A stretch of DNA of 64,000 nucleotides from Nocardioides aromaticivorans (GTDB lineage Bacteria > Actinomycetota > Actinomycetes > Propionibacteriales > Nocardioidaceae). Positions 24,661-32,579 of this stretch are shown in pieces (within the stretch, counting starts at the first letter, position 1; every line of letters starts with the position of its first letter). A program made the position numbers and the translations under genes. The stretch lies in the NCBI RefSeq assembly GCF_013408525.1, contig NZ_JACBZM010000001.1, positions 3,968,001 to 4,032,000 on the forward strand, read 5' to 3'. The notes under the pieces are model-generated. The model did no database searches. It was not told the origin of the DNA and saw only the letters and a list, made by a program, of their open reading frames with translations.

Positions 24661-24672
24661 GAGGGGTCGGGA

Positions 24673-25452
24673 TCAGCCGCCGAGCAGGCCGCCCAGGCCG
24701 AGCAGGTCGAGCAGGTCGCCCAGGCCGGTCGGGTCGAGCACGGTGTCGAGGCCGAGGCCACCGAGCAGCTGGTCGAGCAGGTCGTCCAGGCCGAGGGCGG
24801 TGAGCACCGTGTCGAGGACGCCGAGCAGGACCTCGGGGTCGGGAGCGGTGCCGGTCTCGAGCAGGTCGCACAGCGGCTGGGCCTGCGGGGCGCTGCTGCA
24901 CAGCAGGGCCAGCGGGCTGGCGGTGCTGCCGCTCGGGATCAGGGTGGCCAGGGTGTCGCAGATCGGCTGCGGGACGCCGGCGTCGCACAGGCTCTGGACC
25001 GGGCTGGCCGTCGGGCCGGCCGGGACCGCCTTGCAGTCGTTGTAGCGGGTGCGGGCGGTGTCGTTGGCCTTCTTCGCCTTGGCGAGCTCGGCCTTCGACT
25101 TGTTGTAGGTCCGCTTCTTGGCGTTCAGCGAGCGCTTCGCCTTGGCGACCGACGCCTTCTTCGCCTTCTTCGCCTTCTTGCCCTTGGCCTTCTTGGCCTG
25201 GGCCTTCTTCAGCGCCTGCGACGCCTTCGCGACGGCGTGCTTGGCCTTGGAGTAGGCGCGCTGGCGCTTGGCGAGCGTCGAGCGGCTCTGGCCGTACGCC
25301 GCCTCCTGGCTCGAGCAGTCGGGGGTCGCCGCTGCGGCGGCGGGTGCCGCGGCGGCCGGGGCAGCGGCCTGGGCCGGCGTGCCGACCCAGGTCAGGGTGA
25401 GGCCCAGGCTGACGGCCAGGGCGAGGACGATCTTGATCAGGGCGCGATGCAT
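24673..25452 (-). CDS. secreted Lys/Ala-rich coiled-coil protein of unknown function
   Basis: 259 residues. A signal peptide (LIKIVLALAVSLGLTLTW, cut after TPAQA) is followed by an Ala/Pro linker. A highly charged helical stretch of about 75 residues (~55-130) is built from Lys-Ala-Lys repeats (KAKGKKAKKAKKASVAKAKR). Next comes a Cys-containing segment (CDAGVPQPICDTL, CSSAPQAQPLCDLL) with paired Cys. The C-terminus is a Leu/Gly/Asp repeat (LLDLLGLGGLLGG). GGAGGGAG lies about ten bases upstream of the ATG. No family is recognised. The composition suggests a cell-wall or nucleic-acid contact, which is speculation. Confidence 0.75.
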   Translation of the reverse strand: MHRALIKIVLALAVSLGLTLTWVGTPAQAAAPAAAAPAAAAATPDCSSQEAAYGQSRSTLAKRQRAYSKAKHAVAKASQALKKAQAKKAKGKKAKKAKKASVAKAKRSLNAKKRTYNKSKAELAKAKKANDTARTRYNDCKAVPAGPTASPVQSLCDAGVPQPICDTLATLIPSGSTASPLALLCSSAPQAQPLCDLLETGTAPDPEVLLGVLDTVLTALGLDDLLDQLLGGLGLDTVLDPTGLGDLLDLLGLGGLLGG

Positions 25453-25542
25453 CGCGGGGTGTCTCCCTCCGGTTGGCCCGCGCTCAGGGGAGAGCCCGGG
25501 TGTGCGAGGAGGGATCGGCCCCGGAGGCCGAAATGACAGGAA

Positions 25543-25566
25543 CCGCGCACCCCGAGGGGTGCGCGG
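25543..25566. terminator. hairpin terminator after sodN
   Basis: An 11-bp perfect stem (CCGCGCACCCC / GGGGTGCGCGG) lies about 40 bases downstream of the sodN stop on the minus strand. It also lies upstream of the Lys-rich protein gene, and it separates the two. Confidence 0.75.
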
Positions 25567-25604
25567 CTCCCGAAATCAGGACCTAGGTCCCGGAGGCGAG
25601 GGGC

Positions 25605-26018
25605 TCAGGCCTTCTTCGTCTCCCAGAAGATCTCCGCGATCTCGTCGATCTTGGCGAGCAGCTGGTCGGCGACCGCGGCGTCGAGGGTGCCCTTGGTGCC
25701 GGCGGCACCGGCGAGCTTCGTGGCCTCGTTGACGAGGGTGTGCAGCTGCGGGTACTTCTCGAAGTGCGGGGGCTTGAAGTAGTCGGTCCACAGCACCCAC
25801 AGGTGGTGCTTGACCAGCTCGGAGCGCTGCTCCTTGATCAGGACCGCGCGGGTGCGGAAGTCCGGGTCGTCGCTGTCCGCGACCTTGGCGATGACGGCCT
25901 TGATCGACTCGGCCTCGATGCGGGCCTGGGCCGGGTCGTAGACGCCGCACGGCAGGTCGCAGTGGGCGGAGACCTCGATCGTGGGGGCGACGAGCTTGCG
26001 GGTGAGACGCGAGAACAT
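25605..26018 (-). CDS. sodN: nickel-containing superoxide dismutase
   Basis: 137 residues. The nickel hook HCDLPCGVY begins at His19. After removal of the leader, this His becomes residue 1 and, with the two Cys, binds Ni. The predicted mature protein is 119 residues, near the usual 117. Four helices follow, including the EKYPQLHTLVNEATKLAGAAGTKG block typical of SodN. The 18-residue leader is removed by SodX, whose gene is divergent and adjacent. AGGAGAGG upstream of the ATG is a good ribosome binding site. A TAGTGT -10 box about 75 bases upstream is possible. Confidence 0.96.
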   Translation of the reverse strand: MFSRLTRKLVAPTIEVSAHCDLPCGVYDPAQARIEAESIKAVIAKVADSDDPDFRTRAVLIKEQRSELVKHHLWVLWTDYFKPPHFEKYPQLHTLVNEATKLAGAAGTKGTLDAAVADQLLAKIDEIAEIFWETKKA

Positions 26019-26105
26019 GTGGGTCCTCTCCTGGAGAGCGACGTGGCCGACGCGGTCGACACGTCTTCGACGGGGAACGAACTGCTGACTGCGACACTAC
26101 TCGGC

Positions 26106-26453
26106 ATGGCAGCCGGGGCAACGGGAGGTCGGGAGTCCGGACAGGCGCCGGTACGGCGCAGGGTGGGCCTGGCCGTCGTCCACGGCGACTCGATGCGGCC
26201 GACGCTCGCACCTGGGGACCGACTGCTGGTGCTGTGGGGCGCGCGGGTCCGGCCCGGGCGGGTGGTCGTGGCCCGTTTCGCCGACGGGACCGTGGTGGTC
26301 AAGCGGGCCGCCGAGCGCCGCGACGACGGATGGTGGCTGCGCGGGGACAACCCGGACGCCGGCGTGGACTCGCGGCACCGGGGCGCGGTGCCCGAGGGCG
26401 AGGTCTGGGCGGTCGCCCGGGCCCGGCTCTGGCCCCGTCCGCGCCTGCTGTGA
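26106..26453 (+). CDS. sodX: nickel-type SOD maturation protease SodX
   Basis: 115 residues of the S26 signal-peptidase fold without a membrane anchor. The catalytic Ser lies in VHGDSMRPTLAPGD and the Lys in GTVVVKRAAER. GDNPDAGVDSRHRG is the conserved third box. This reduced form pairs with sodN throughout actinobacteria and trims the SodN leader so that His1 can bind nickel. It is divergent from sodN with an 87-base gap. ATG at 26106 was chosen; the frame continues upstream into the sodN region without homology. Confidence 0.9.
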   Translation: MAAGATGGRESGQAPVRRRVGLAVVHGDSMRPTLAPGDRLLVLWGARVRPGRVVVARFADGTVVVKRAAERRDDGWWLRGDNPDAGVDSRHRGAVPEGEVWAVARARLWPRPRLL

Positions 26454-26511
26454 CCGTTGTCATCCGGACGCGGTCCGGGCCGGGGTCGGCGGTGTGGAAG
26501 GATTGTCGTCC

Positions 26512-27699
26512 GTGGCCGCTGACGTTTCCTCCCCGCACCCGCGCGCGGGTGACCCGGTGTTCGACCTGCACCTGGGCGGCAAGATGGCGACGGTACCCAC
26601 GGCCGACGTCAGCACCAAGGACCAGCTGTCCCTCGCCTACACCCCCGGCGTCGCCGAGGTGTGCGAGGCGATCGCGGCCGACCCGGAGCTGACCCGTCAC
26701 TACACCTGGGTGCCGAACACCGTCGCGATCGTCACCGACGGCACCGCCGTGCTCGGCCTGGGCGACATCGGCCCCGCCGCCGCGATGCCGGTCATGGAGG
26801 GCAAGGCGGTCCTGTTCAAGCAGTTCGGCGGTGTCGACGGCATCCCGATCTGCCTGGCGACCACCGACGTCGAGGAGATCATCGAGACCGTCGTCCGGCT
26901 CGCGCCGAGCTTCGGCGGCATCAACCTCGAGGACATCTCGGCACCGCGCTGCTTCGAGATCGAGGACCGCCTCAAGGAGGCCCTCGACATCCCGGTCTTC
27001 CACGACGACCAGCACGGCACGGCCGTGGTGACGCTCGCGGCCCTGGTCAACGCACTCAAGCTGACCGGCCGCAGCGCCGAGTCGACCCGCGTGGTCATCT
27101 CCGGCGCCGGCGCCGCCGGTGTCGCGATCGCGAAGATCCTGCTCGCCGCCGGCATCAAGGACATCGCGGTCACCGACCGCAAGGGCGTGGTCAGCTCCGA
27201 CCGCACCGACCTCACGGCGTCGAAGAAGGCCCTGGCCGAGCTCACCGCCGACCTGTGCGGTCGCCGCGGCACGCTCGCCGACGCCTTCGACGGGGCCGAC
27301 GTCTACATCGGCGTCTCCGGCGGCACCGTGCCCGAGGAGGTCGTCGCGACGATGGCCGACGACGCGATCATCTTCGCGATGGCCAACCCGAACCCGGAGG
27401 TCCACCCGGAGGTCGCCCACCGGCACGCCCGGGTCGTGGCCACCGGCCGCTCGGACTTCCCGAACCAGATCAACAACGTGCTCGCGTTCCCGGGCATCTT
27501 CCGCGGCGCCTTCGACGTCCACGCCAGCTCGATCACCGAGAACATGAAGGTCGCGGCCGCCGACGCGCTGGCCGCGCTCGTCGGTGACGACCTCTCCGAG
27601 GACTTCGTGATCCCCTCGCCGTTCGACCCGCGGGTCGGTCCGGCGGTGGCGGCCGCGGTCGCCGAGGCGGCGCGCCGCGACGGCGTCGCCCGCGCCTGA
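26512..27699 (+). CDS. NAD(P)-dependent malic enzyme
   Basis: 395 residues of the short bacterial malic enzyme type: oxidative decarboxylation of malate to pyruvate. Visible are the N-terminal YTPGVAEVCEAI block with catalytic Tyr, GLGDIGPAAAMPVMEGK, the metal-binding HDDQHGTAVV, the Rossmann GAGAAGVAIAKIL and PNPEVHPE. There is no C-terminal phosphotransacetylase domain. GTG at 26512 is preferred over GTG 26494 because an AAGGAT box ends eight bases before it. It links the TCA cycle to pyruvate and could supply NADPH for the lipid pathway. Cofactor choice is not read from sequence. Confidence 0.9.
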   Translation: MAADVSSPHPRAGDPVFDLHLGGKMATVPTADVSTKDQLSLAYTPGVAEVCEAIAADPELTRHYTWVPNTVAIVTDGTAVLGLGDIGPAAAMPVMEGKAVLFKQFGGVDGIPICLATTDVEEIIETVVRLAPSFGGINLEDISAPRCFEIEDRLKEALDIPVFHDDQHGTAVVTLAALVNALKLTGRSAESTRVVISGAGAAGVAIAKILLAAGIKDIAVTDRKGVVSSDRTDLTASKKALAELTADLCGRRGTLADAFDGADVYIGVSGGTVPEEVVATMADDAIIFAMANPNPEVHPEVAHRHARVVATGRSDFPNQINNVLAFPGIFRGAFDVHASSITENMKVAAADALAALVGDDLSEDFVIPSPFDPRVGPAVAAAVAEAARRDGVARA

Positions 27700-27752
27700 G
27701 CCGGAGCCGTCCGGCCCCCGAACGGGGGTGCCCGACGTCCGTGGCGCCTCGA

Positions 27753-27758
27753 TAGGTT
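27753..27758 (+). promoter_or_regulatory. -10 box of a leaderless MDR-reductase transcript
   Basis: TAGGTT ends seven bases before the GTG at 27766, leaving no space for a ribosome binding site. Confidence 0.5.
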
Positions 27759-27765
27759 GGGACCC

Positions 27766-28740
27766 GTGTTCGCCGTCTACGCAGACTCCTTCGCCAGCTC
27801 CGCCGACGACCCGCTGACCGGCCTCGTGCTCGGGGAGCGCCCCGACCCGGTCGCTCCCGAGGGCTGGACGACGGTCACCGTGAAGGCGGCCTCGCTCAAC
27901 CACCACGACCTGTGGTCGCTGCGCGGCGTCGGCCTCAAGGCCGAGGCGCTGCCGATGATCCTGGGCTGCGACGCGGCCGGGTACGACGAGGACGGCAACG
28001 AGGTCGTCGTCCACGCCGTCGTCTCCGACCCGGCGTGGATCGGTGACGAGACCCTCGACCCCCGCCGCTCGCTGCTGTCCGAGCGCCACCAGGGCACCCT
28101 CGCCGACAAGGTCATCGTGCCGACGCGCAATGTCGTGCCGAAGCCCGCGTCGATGTCCTTCGAGGAGGCTGCCTGCCTCCCGACGGCGTGGCTGACGGCG
28201 TACCGGATGCTCTTCACGCAGGGCGGGCTCAAGGCCGGCGACACGGTGCTCGTGCAGGGCGCCGGAGGTGGGGTCGCGACCGCGCTCGTCGCGCTGGCCC
28301 GCGCCGGTGGCCTGCGGGTGCTGGCCACCAGCCGCGACGAGGCCAAGCGCGCCAAGGCGCTCGAGCTCGGCGCCCACGAGGTGTTCGAGTCCGGCGCACG
28401 CCTGCCCGTGAAGGTCGACGCCGTCATGGAGACCGTCGGCCGCGCGACGTGGTCGCACTCGATCCGCGCGCTGCGTCCCGGGGGCAAGATCGTCATCTCC
28501 GGCACCACCTCCGGCCCGAACCTCGACGACGCCGAGCTGACCCGGATCTTCTTCCTCCAGCTCTCCGTGATCGGCTCCACGATGGGCACCCGCGACGAGC
28601 TGGCCAGCCTGGTCACGATGCTCGACGCCACCGGCGTGCGTCCGGTGATCGACCGGGTGCTGCCGATGACCGAGGCGCGCGAGGGATTCGCGGCGATGGC
28701 GGCCGGTGACGTCTTCGGGAAGATCGTCTTCACGCGCTGA
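27766..28740 (+). CDS. zinc-type alcohol dehydrogenase-like / quinone oxidoreductase (MDR family)
   Basis: 324 residues. A GroES-like N-domain (VKAASLNHHDLWSLRG, LGCDAAGYDEDGNEV) is followed by a Rossmann domain with VLVQGAGGGVATALVALA. The structural-zinc Cys cluster of true alcohol dehydrogenases is absent, so the enzyme is closer to the quinone-oxidoreductase branch and probably uses NADPH. The substrate is unknown. It is followed by a palindromic intergenic region that would end its transcript. Confidence 0.85.
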   Translation: MFAVYADSFASSADDPLTGLVLGERPDPVAPEGWTTVTVKAASLNHHDLWSLRGVGLKAEALPMILGCDAAGYDEDGNEVVVHAVVSDPAWIGDETLDPRRSLLSERHQGTLADKVIVPTRNVVPKPASMSFEEAACLPTAWLTAYRMLFTQGGLKAGDTVLVQGAGGGVATALVALARAGGLRVLATSRDEAKRAKALELGAHEVFESGARLPVKVDAVMETVGRATWSHSIRALRPGGKIVISGTTSGPNLDDAELTRIFFLQLSVIGSTMGTRDELASLVTMLDATGVRPVIDRVLPMTEAREGFAAMAAGDVFGKIVFTR

Positions 28741-28750
28741 GGTGGTGGGA

Positions 28751-28858
28751 GTTTCACCGGCCGGCCGGTGAAACTCACGGTTGGACGACGAAGCTTCATC
28801 GTCCAAGCGTGAGTTTCGTCGTCCAGGCACGGGAGAAACACCGGCCGGCCGGTGAAAC
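28751..28858. repeat. nested palindromes in a 357-base intergenic region
   Basis: The gap 28741-29097 contains no gene. It holds a perfect 24-bp palindrome at 28751-28774 (core CACCGGCCGGCCGGTG). A near-perfect 48-bp palindrome follows at 28770-28817, centred on AAGCTT. A second copy of the GGCCGGCC core lies at 28835-28858. The first may act as the terminator for the MDR gene. The rest of the gap, 28859-29097, shows only an AT-richer patch (GATTTAACCG at 28891) and no recognised element. Confidence 0.8.
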
Positions 28859-29097
28859 TGGCGCGGCCCGCAGCCGCCCGCCCGCCGACGGATTTAACCG
28901 TTGGCGGGAATGGCTGTCGGTGCTGGACGATTGACTCCTGACAGCGCCGTGGGAAGTCCGATGACTTTTTCTCGCGGCACCTGTCGAAACAGTGTCGGCC
29001 CGTTCGTGGAACTGGTGAAGCGAGGGCCGCACCGATTCGTCCGGCAGCACCAGGTCGGCCACCGCTGGACCATGCCTCCCAACCGATAGGACCCGCC

Positions 29098-30609
29098 ATG
29101 ACTGCGCCCACCGGGCCCACCGAGACCGGCGACGCCAACGACGTCACCGAGTTCGAGCAGGAGTTCAGCGCCCCGGCGACCCCGGGTGCCGCCACCGCTC
29201 CCGTCGGCCGCACCCCGCTCGTGATCAAGCTGCTCGTCGCGGCGACCTTCGTCGTGATCCTGAACGAGACCACGCTGGTCAACGCCGTCCCCAGGCTGAT
29301 GACCGACTTCAACATCACCGAGACCACCGCCCAGTGGTCGCTGACGGTGTTCATGCTGACGATGGCCGCGGTCATCCCGGTGACGGGCTGGTTCCTGCAG
29401 CGGGTGACCACGCGCACGGCGTACGCCACCGCGATGATCACCTTCAGCCTCGGCACCCTCGTCGCGGGGGTCGCCCCCACCTTCGGGGCGCTGCTCGTCG
29501 GCCGGGTCGTCCAGGCCGGTGGTACGGCGGTCATGATGCCGCTGCTGATGACCACCCTGATGACGGTCGTCGCCGCGGAGGACCGCGGCCGGGTCATGGG
29601 CCAGGTCACCCTGGCCATGTCCTGCGCCCCGGCGCTCGGCCCCGCCGTGTCCGGCGTCCTGCTCCACTTCGGCTCGTGGCGGCTCATCTTCGCCGTCGTG
29701 CTCCCGATCGCCGTGCTGGTCGGCTTCTTCGGCTTCAAGCAGCTCGAGAACGTCGGTGAGACCACCTCGAGCCCGATCAGCTGGGCGAGCGTCGTGCTGG
29801 CCGCGGGCGGCTTCAGCACCTTCGTGTTCGGCCTCAGCAAGGTCGGCCACTCCGCGTGGGAGACCGTGGCGGCCTTCATCGGCGGCGGCGTCGCCCTCAT
29901 CGCGCTGTTCGTCCTGCTGCAGCTGCGCCTGCAGCGCTCCGACCGACCGCTGATGGACCTGCGCACGCTGAAGACCCGCAACTTCACGGTGTCGCTGATC
30001 CTGATGTCGGCCGGCTTCATGGCCTTCCTCGGCTCGATGCTGCTGCTGCCGCTCTACCTGCAGAACCTGCGTGGCCTCAGCGAGCTGCAGACCGGCCTCC
30101 TGGTGATGCCGGGTGGCCTGGCGATGGGTCTGCTCGGTCCGCAGGTCGGCAAGGTGTTCGACCGGATCGGCGCCCGCCCGCTGGTCATCCCCGGCTCGAT
30201 CGCGATGGTGGCGCTGCTGTTCGGCCTGAGCAGGATCGGCGCCGACACGCCGTACCCGGTGCTCGTGGCGCTCCACGTCGCGCTGATGGCGAGCCTCGCG
30301 ACCATCTTCACGCCGGTCTTCACGATCGGCCTGGGTGACCTCGCGCCGCAGCTGTACTCGCACGGCAGCTCGCTGCTCGGCACGCTGCAGCAGGTCGCCG
30401 GCGCCATCGGCACCGCGCTGCTGGTCGTCATCATGACCAACCGCACGGAGAGCCTCGCCGAGGACGGCGCCAGCAAGGCGGACGCGTTCATGGGCGGTCT
30501 GCAGTGGGCGTTCTTCGCCGGCGGCGTGATCGGCCTCGTCGTGATCGCCATGTCGCTGCTGCTGCCGTCGAAGGCGGAGACGCCGGCTGGTGCGCACGGC
30601 GGGCACTGA
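29098..30609 (+). CDS. MFS drug exporter, DHA2 (14-helix) family
   Basis: 503 residues with about 14 hydrophobic segments. The first begins LVIKLLVAATFVVILNETTLVNAVP, carrying the DHA2 motif in which a conserved acidic residue sits in helix 1. A later GRVVQAGGTAVMMPLL block matches motif B, and the PALGPAVSGVLL segment matches the antiporter motif C. It should export a drug or metabolite by proton antiport. The 40-residue polar N-tail and the His-rich C-terminus are not conserved parts. The gene is monocistronic, ending at a strong palindrome. No regulator is adjacent. Confidence 0.9.
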   Translation: MTAPTGPTETGDANDVTEFEQEFSAPATPGAATAPVGRTPLVIKLLVAATFVVILNETTLVNAVPRLMTDFNITETTAQWSLTVFMLTMAAVIPVTGWFLQRVTTRTAYATAMITFSLGTLVAGVAPTFGALLVGRVVQAGGTAVMMPLLMTTLMTVVAAEDRGRVMGQVTLAMSCAPALGPAVSGVLLHFGSWRLIFAVVLPIAVLVGFFGFKQLENVGETTSSPISWASVVLAAGGFSTFVFGLSKVGHSAWETVAAFIGGGVALIALFVLLQLRLQRSDRPLMDLRTLKTRNFTVSLILMSAGFMAFLGSMLLLPLYLQNLRGLSELQTGLLVMPGGLAMGLLGPQVGKVFDRIGARPLVIPGSIAMVALLFGLSRIGADTPYPVLVALHVALMASLATIFTPVFTIGLGDLAPQLYSHGSSLLGTLQQVAGAIGTALLVVIMTNRTESLAEDGASKADAFMGGLQWAFFAGGVIGLVVIAMSLLLPSKAETPAGAHGGH

Positions 30610-30618
30610 GTCCAGGCG

Positions 30619-30660
30619 CATGTGCATGAATCCCCGGTCGACCGGGGATTCATGCACATG
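30619..30660. terminator. 42-bp perfect palindrome after the exporter gene
   Basis: CATGTGCATGAATCCCCGGT followed by its exact complement, with no loop bases. It begins ten bases after the MFS stop codon and would form a 21-bp cruciform or hairpin. No T-tract follows. Confidence 0.7.
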
Positions 30661-30732
30661 TCGGGCGTTGCAACCCCTGACAAGCGCAGGAACCGCCTGT
30701 CCGCTGTGACCTGAGGTGCGGAAGTGACGCCC

Positions 30733-31827
30733 TCAGCCCAGGAACTCGTCCATCACCGGCCAGCTCACCTGCGCGGCCCGCGGTCCGGCGACGAGGCCGA
30801 GGTGGCTGAGGCCGTCGGCGGCGGCGTACCGCGCCCCCGGTACGACGTCGGCGCCGGCCCGCACGGCCGGACCGTCGGCGATGTTGTCGGTCTCGCTGCC
30901 GACGAAGAGCACGCGGGTGCGGATGTCGCCGAGGCTGACCTTCCGGTCCCGGCCCAGCTGGACGGTGCCGGTGGCCAGCTCGTTGCGGACCATGAGCCGG
31001 GTGTGGATCTGGTGGTAGGCGCGGCCCGGGTAGCCGGGCATCTCGGCGATGAAGCCGTCGATGGCGGTGGTCCGGGCGAGCGTCTCCGCGTCGAGGATGT
31101 TCTTGGCCAGGTGGTAGGCCTTGGTGAGCTCGCGCCTGGGCGCCATGGCGCGATAGCTGGCCCGCACCACGTGCCGCGGGACGCCGCCCAGCGCGGCGGT
31201 CGGCGCGGTGACGGCCCGCGAGCCGAGCAGGCGGTCGGCGACGATCAGCGGCTGGACCGCCGGGATCAGGGAGTAGTCGATCGGCGTGCCGAAGGCGGTC
31301 AGCGACGCGATCGGCAGGTCCGGGTGCGCGGCGGCGGTGAGCAGGCTCAGCGTCCCGCCGAGGGACCAGCCGACGAGGTCGACGCCGTCGGCCCGGTCGC
31401 CGGCCTCGGCGTGGTCGTCGAGCACGGCGTGGATCGCCGTCGGGAGGATGTCGTCCATCCAGGTCTCGAAGCCCATCGCCCGGTCGGCGAACCCGATGGC
31501 GCCGTAGTCGACGAGGTACGTCGCCCGGCCGCTCTCCAGCAGGTGGGCGGCCAGGCTCTGGCCCGGCCGGAGGTCGAAGCACCGGGCCGAGACGGCCAGG
31601 GGCGGCACCAGCAGCACCGGCCGCGGCGCGGTCGCCGGCGTGGTGCGGTCGTACCGGGAGAGCCGGCGGTGCGGGGCGTCGCTGAGCACGGTGGCCGGCA
31701 GGCCGTCGTACTGCTCGATGCCGGGACCGAGGGGGGAGATCGCCCACGCGTTGCGGGCGGCGGTGGTCAGGCTCTGGACTGCGGTGGGCACCGCGCCATG
31801 GTGACTGGTCGGTAACTTCGCGTCCAC
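30733..31827 (-). CDS. PhaC-like alpha/beta hydrolase
   Basis: 364 residues. The arrangement VLLVPPLAVSARCFDLRPGQSLAAHLL resembles the start of polyhydroxyalkanoate synthase folds, as does a long central cap (YRAMAPRRELTKAYHLAKNI). The elbow, however, is GWSLGG with Ser, where PHA synthases carry Cys. The acid is in GSETDNIA and the His in GLSHLGLVAG. It is therefore more likely a hydrolase than a polymerase. GTG at 31827 gives the longest form; GTG at 31791 is also possible. Its substrate is unknown. Confidence 0.8.
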   Translation of the reverse strand: MDAKLPTSHHGAVPTAVQSLTTAARNAWAISPLGPGIEQYDGLPATVLSDAPHRRLSRYDRTTPATAPRPVLLVPPLAVSARCFDLRPGQSLAAHLLESGRATYLVDYGAIGFADRAMGFETWMDDILPTAIHAVLDDHAEAGDRADGVDLVGWSLGGTLSLLTAAAHPDLPIASLTAFGTPIDYSLIPAVQPLIVADRLLGSRAVTAPTAALGGVPRHVVRASYRAMAPRRELTKAYHLAKNILDAETLARTTAIDGFIAEMPGYPGRAYHQIHTRLMVRNELATGTVQLGRDRKVSLGDIRTRVLFVGSETDNIADGPAVRAGADVVPGARYAAADGLSHLGLVAGPRAAQVSWPVMDEFLG

Positions 31828-31891
31828 CGAACGTGACGAGCGTGACGCCGCCGCCCACCGCGGGTGTGAGCGGGACCTCCCCGGACGCGCC

Positions 31892-32488
31892 TCAGAAGCA
31901 GGGGACGACGTCCTGGGCGCCCTGGATGCCGTGGAAGAGGCGCTGCTGCGTGCCGGCCATGGTCCGGGTCTGCGGGCTCGCCCAGGCGAGCGTGCTCAGC
32001 GCCGGGCCACCGTTGCCGGGGATGCGCACCTTGCGCGCCTCGACGCGGAGGACCAGGTGATCGGCCGTCGTACCGGGGAAGCAGGCGGAGCCGTGGGCCT
32101 TGCCCTGCGCGACGGCGCGGCTGACCCGCTCGCCGGCCGCGATGCCGCGGTGGCGCAGGGTCACGATCGACTGGAAGCCGGACGGGTGGGGGCTGCTCGC
32201 CTCCCACGTGCCGGTGATGCCGACCGACATGCCGCGGGTGTGGCCGGACCGGATGTCGAAGACGGCGCGCCCGTCGCGGACCCGGTGGGCGCGGCTGCTC
32301 CACCAGCGGTCGCGCAGGCCCTGCTGCAGGAACACCTGACAGCCCTCGCAGTTGGCCACGCGGACCACGACCCGGGTGCGGTGGGGCCCGGCGGAGGTGG
32401 CGGTGGTCGAGGACGTCGCCGCTGCGGCCGGTGCCAGGAGGCAGCCGACGAGGGCGAGGAGGGCGAGCAGTCGGGCGGGGACGGACAT
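31892..32488 (-). CDS. secreted protein of unknown function
   Basis: 198 residues. A signal peptide (ARLLALLALVGCLLAPAAAATS) is followed by a compact domain. It has a CEGC pair near residue 48 and two further Cys, near residue 137 and at the C-terminus (VVPCF), which could form disulfides outside the cell. The Cys in the signal region (LVGC) could be read as a weak lipobox, but the position is too close to the core. AGGGAG upstream of ATG 32488 supports the start. No family is recognised. Confidence 0.75.
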   Translation of the reverse strand: MSVPARLLALLALVGCLLAPAAAATSSTTATSAGPHRTRVVVRVANCEGCQVFLQQGLRDRWWSSRAHRVRDGRAVFDIRSGHTRGMSVGITGTWEASSPHPSGFQSIVTLRHRGIAAGERVSRAVAQGKAHGSACFPGTTADHLVLRVEARKVRIPGNGGPALSTLAWASPQTRTMAGTQQRLFHGIQGAQDVVPCF

Positions 32489-32579
32489 GGGGGCTCCCTG
32501 GGGTCGGAACGGATGACACCAGGGGAGACGCCGCGAGCGGCCGGTTGGTTGTGGCCGGTCCGCGACGGCGATGGCCGGG

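Noticed and set aside
26454-28830. Long minus-strand frame opposite the malic enzyme and MDR genes
   Set aside because: It spans two well-supported plus-strand genes and the palindromic gap, and has no motif.
28891-28906. AT-richer patch in the intergenic gap as a replication or phage attachment site
   Set aside because: No DnaA box cluster, integrase gene or tRNA end is associated with it.
31892-32488. Lipoprotein call for the secreted protein
   Set aside because: The Cys in LVGC lies within the hydrophobic core of the signal peptide, with the cleavable AAAATS motif downstream, so secretion is more likely than lipid anchoring.
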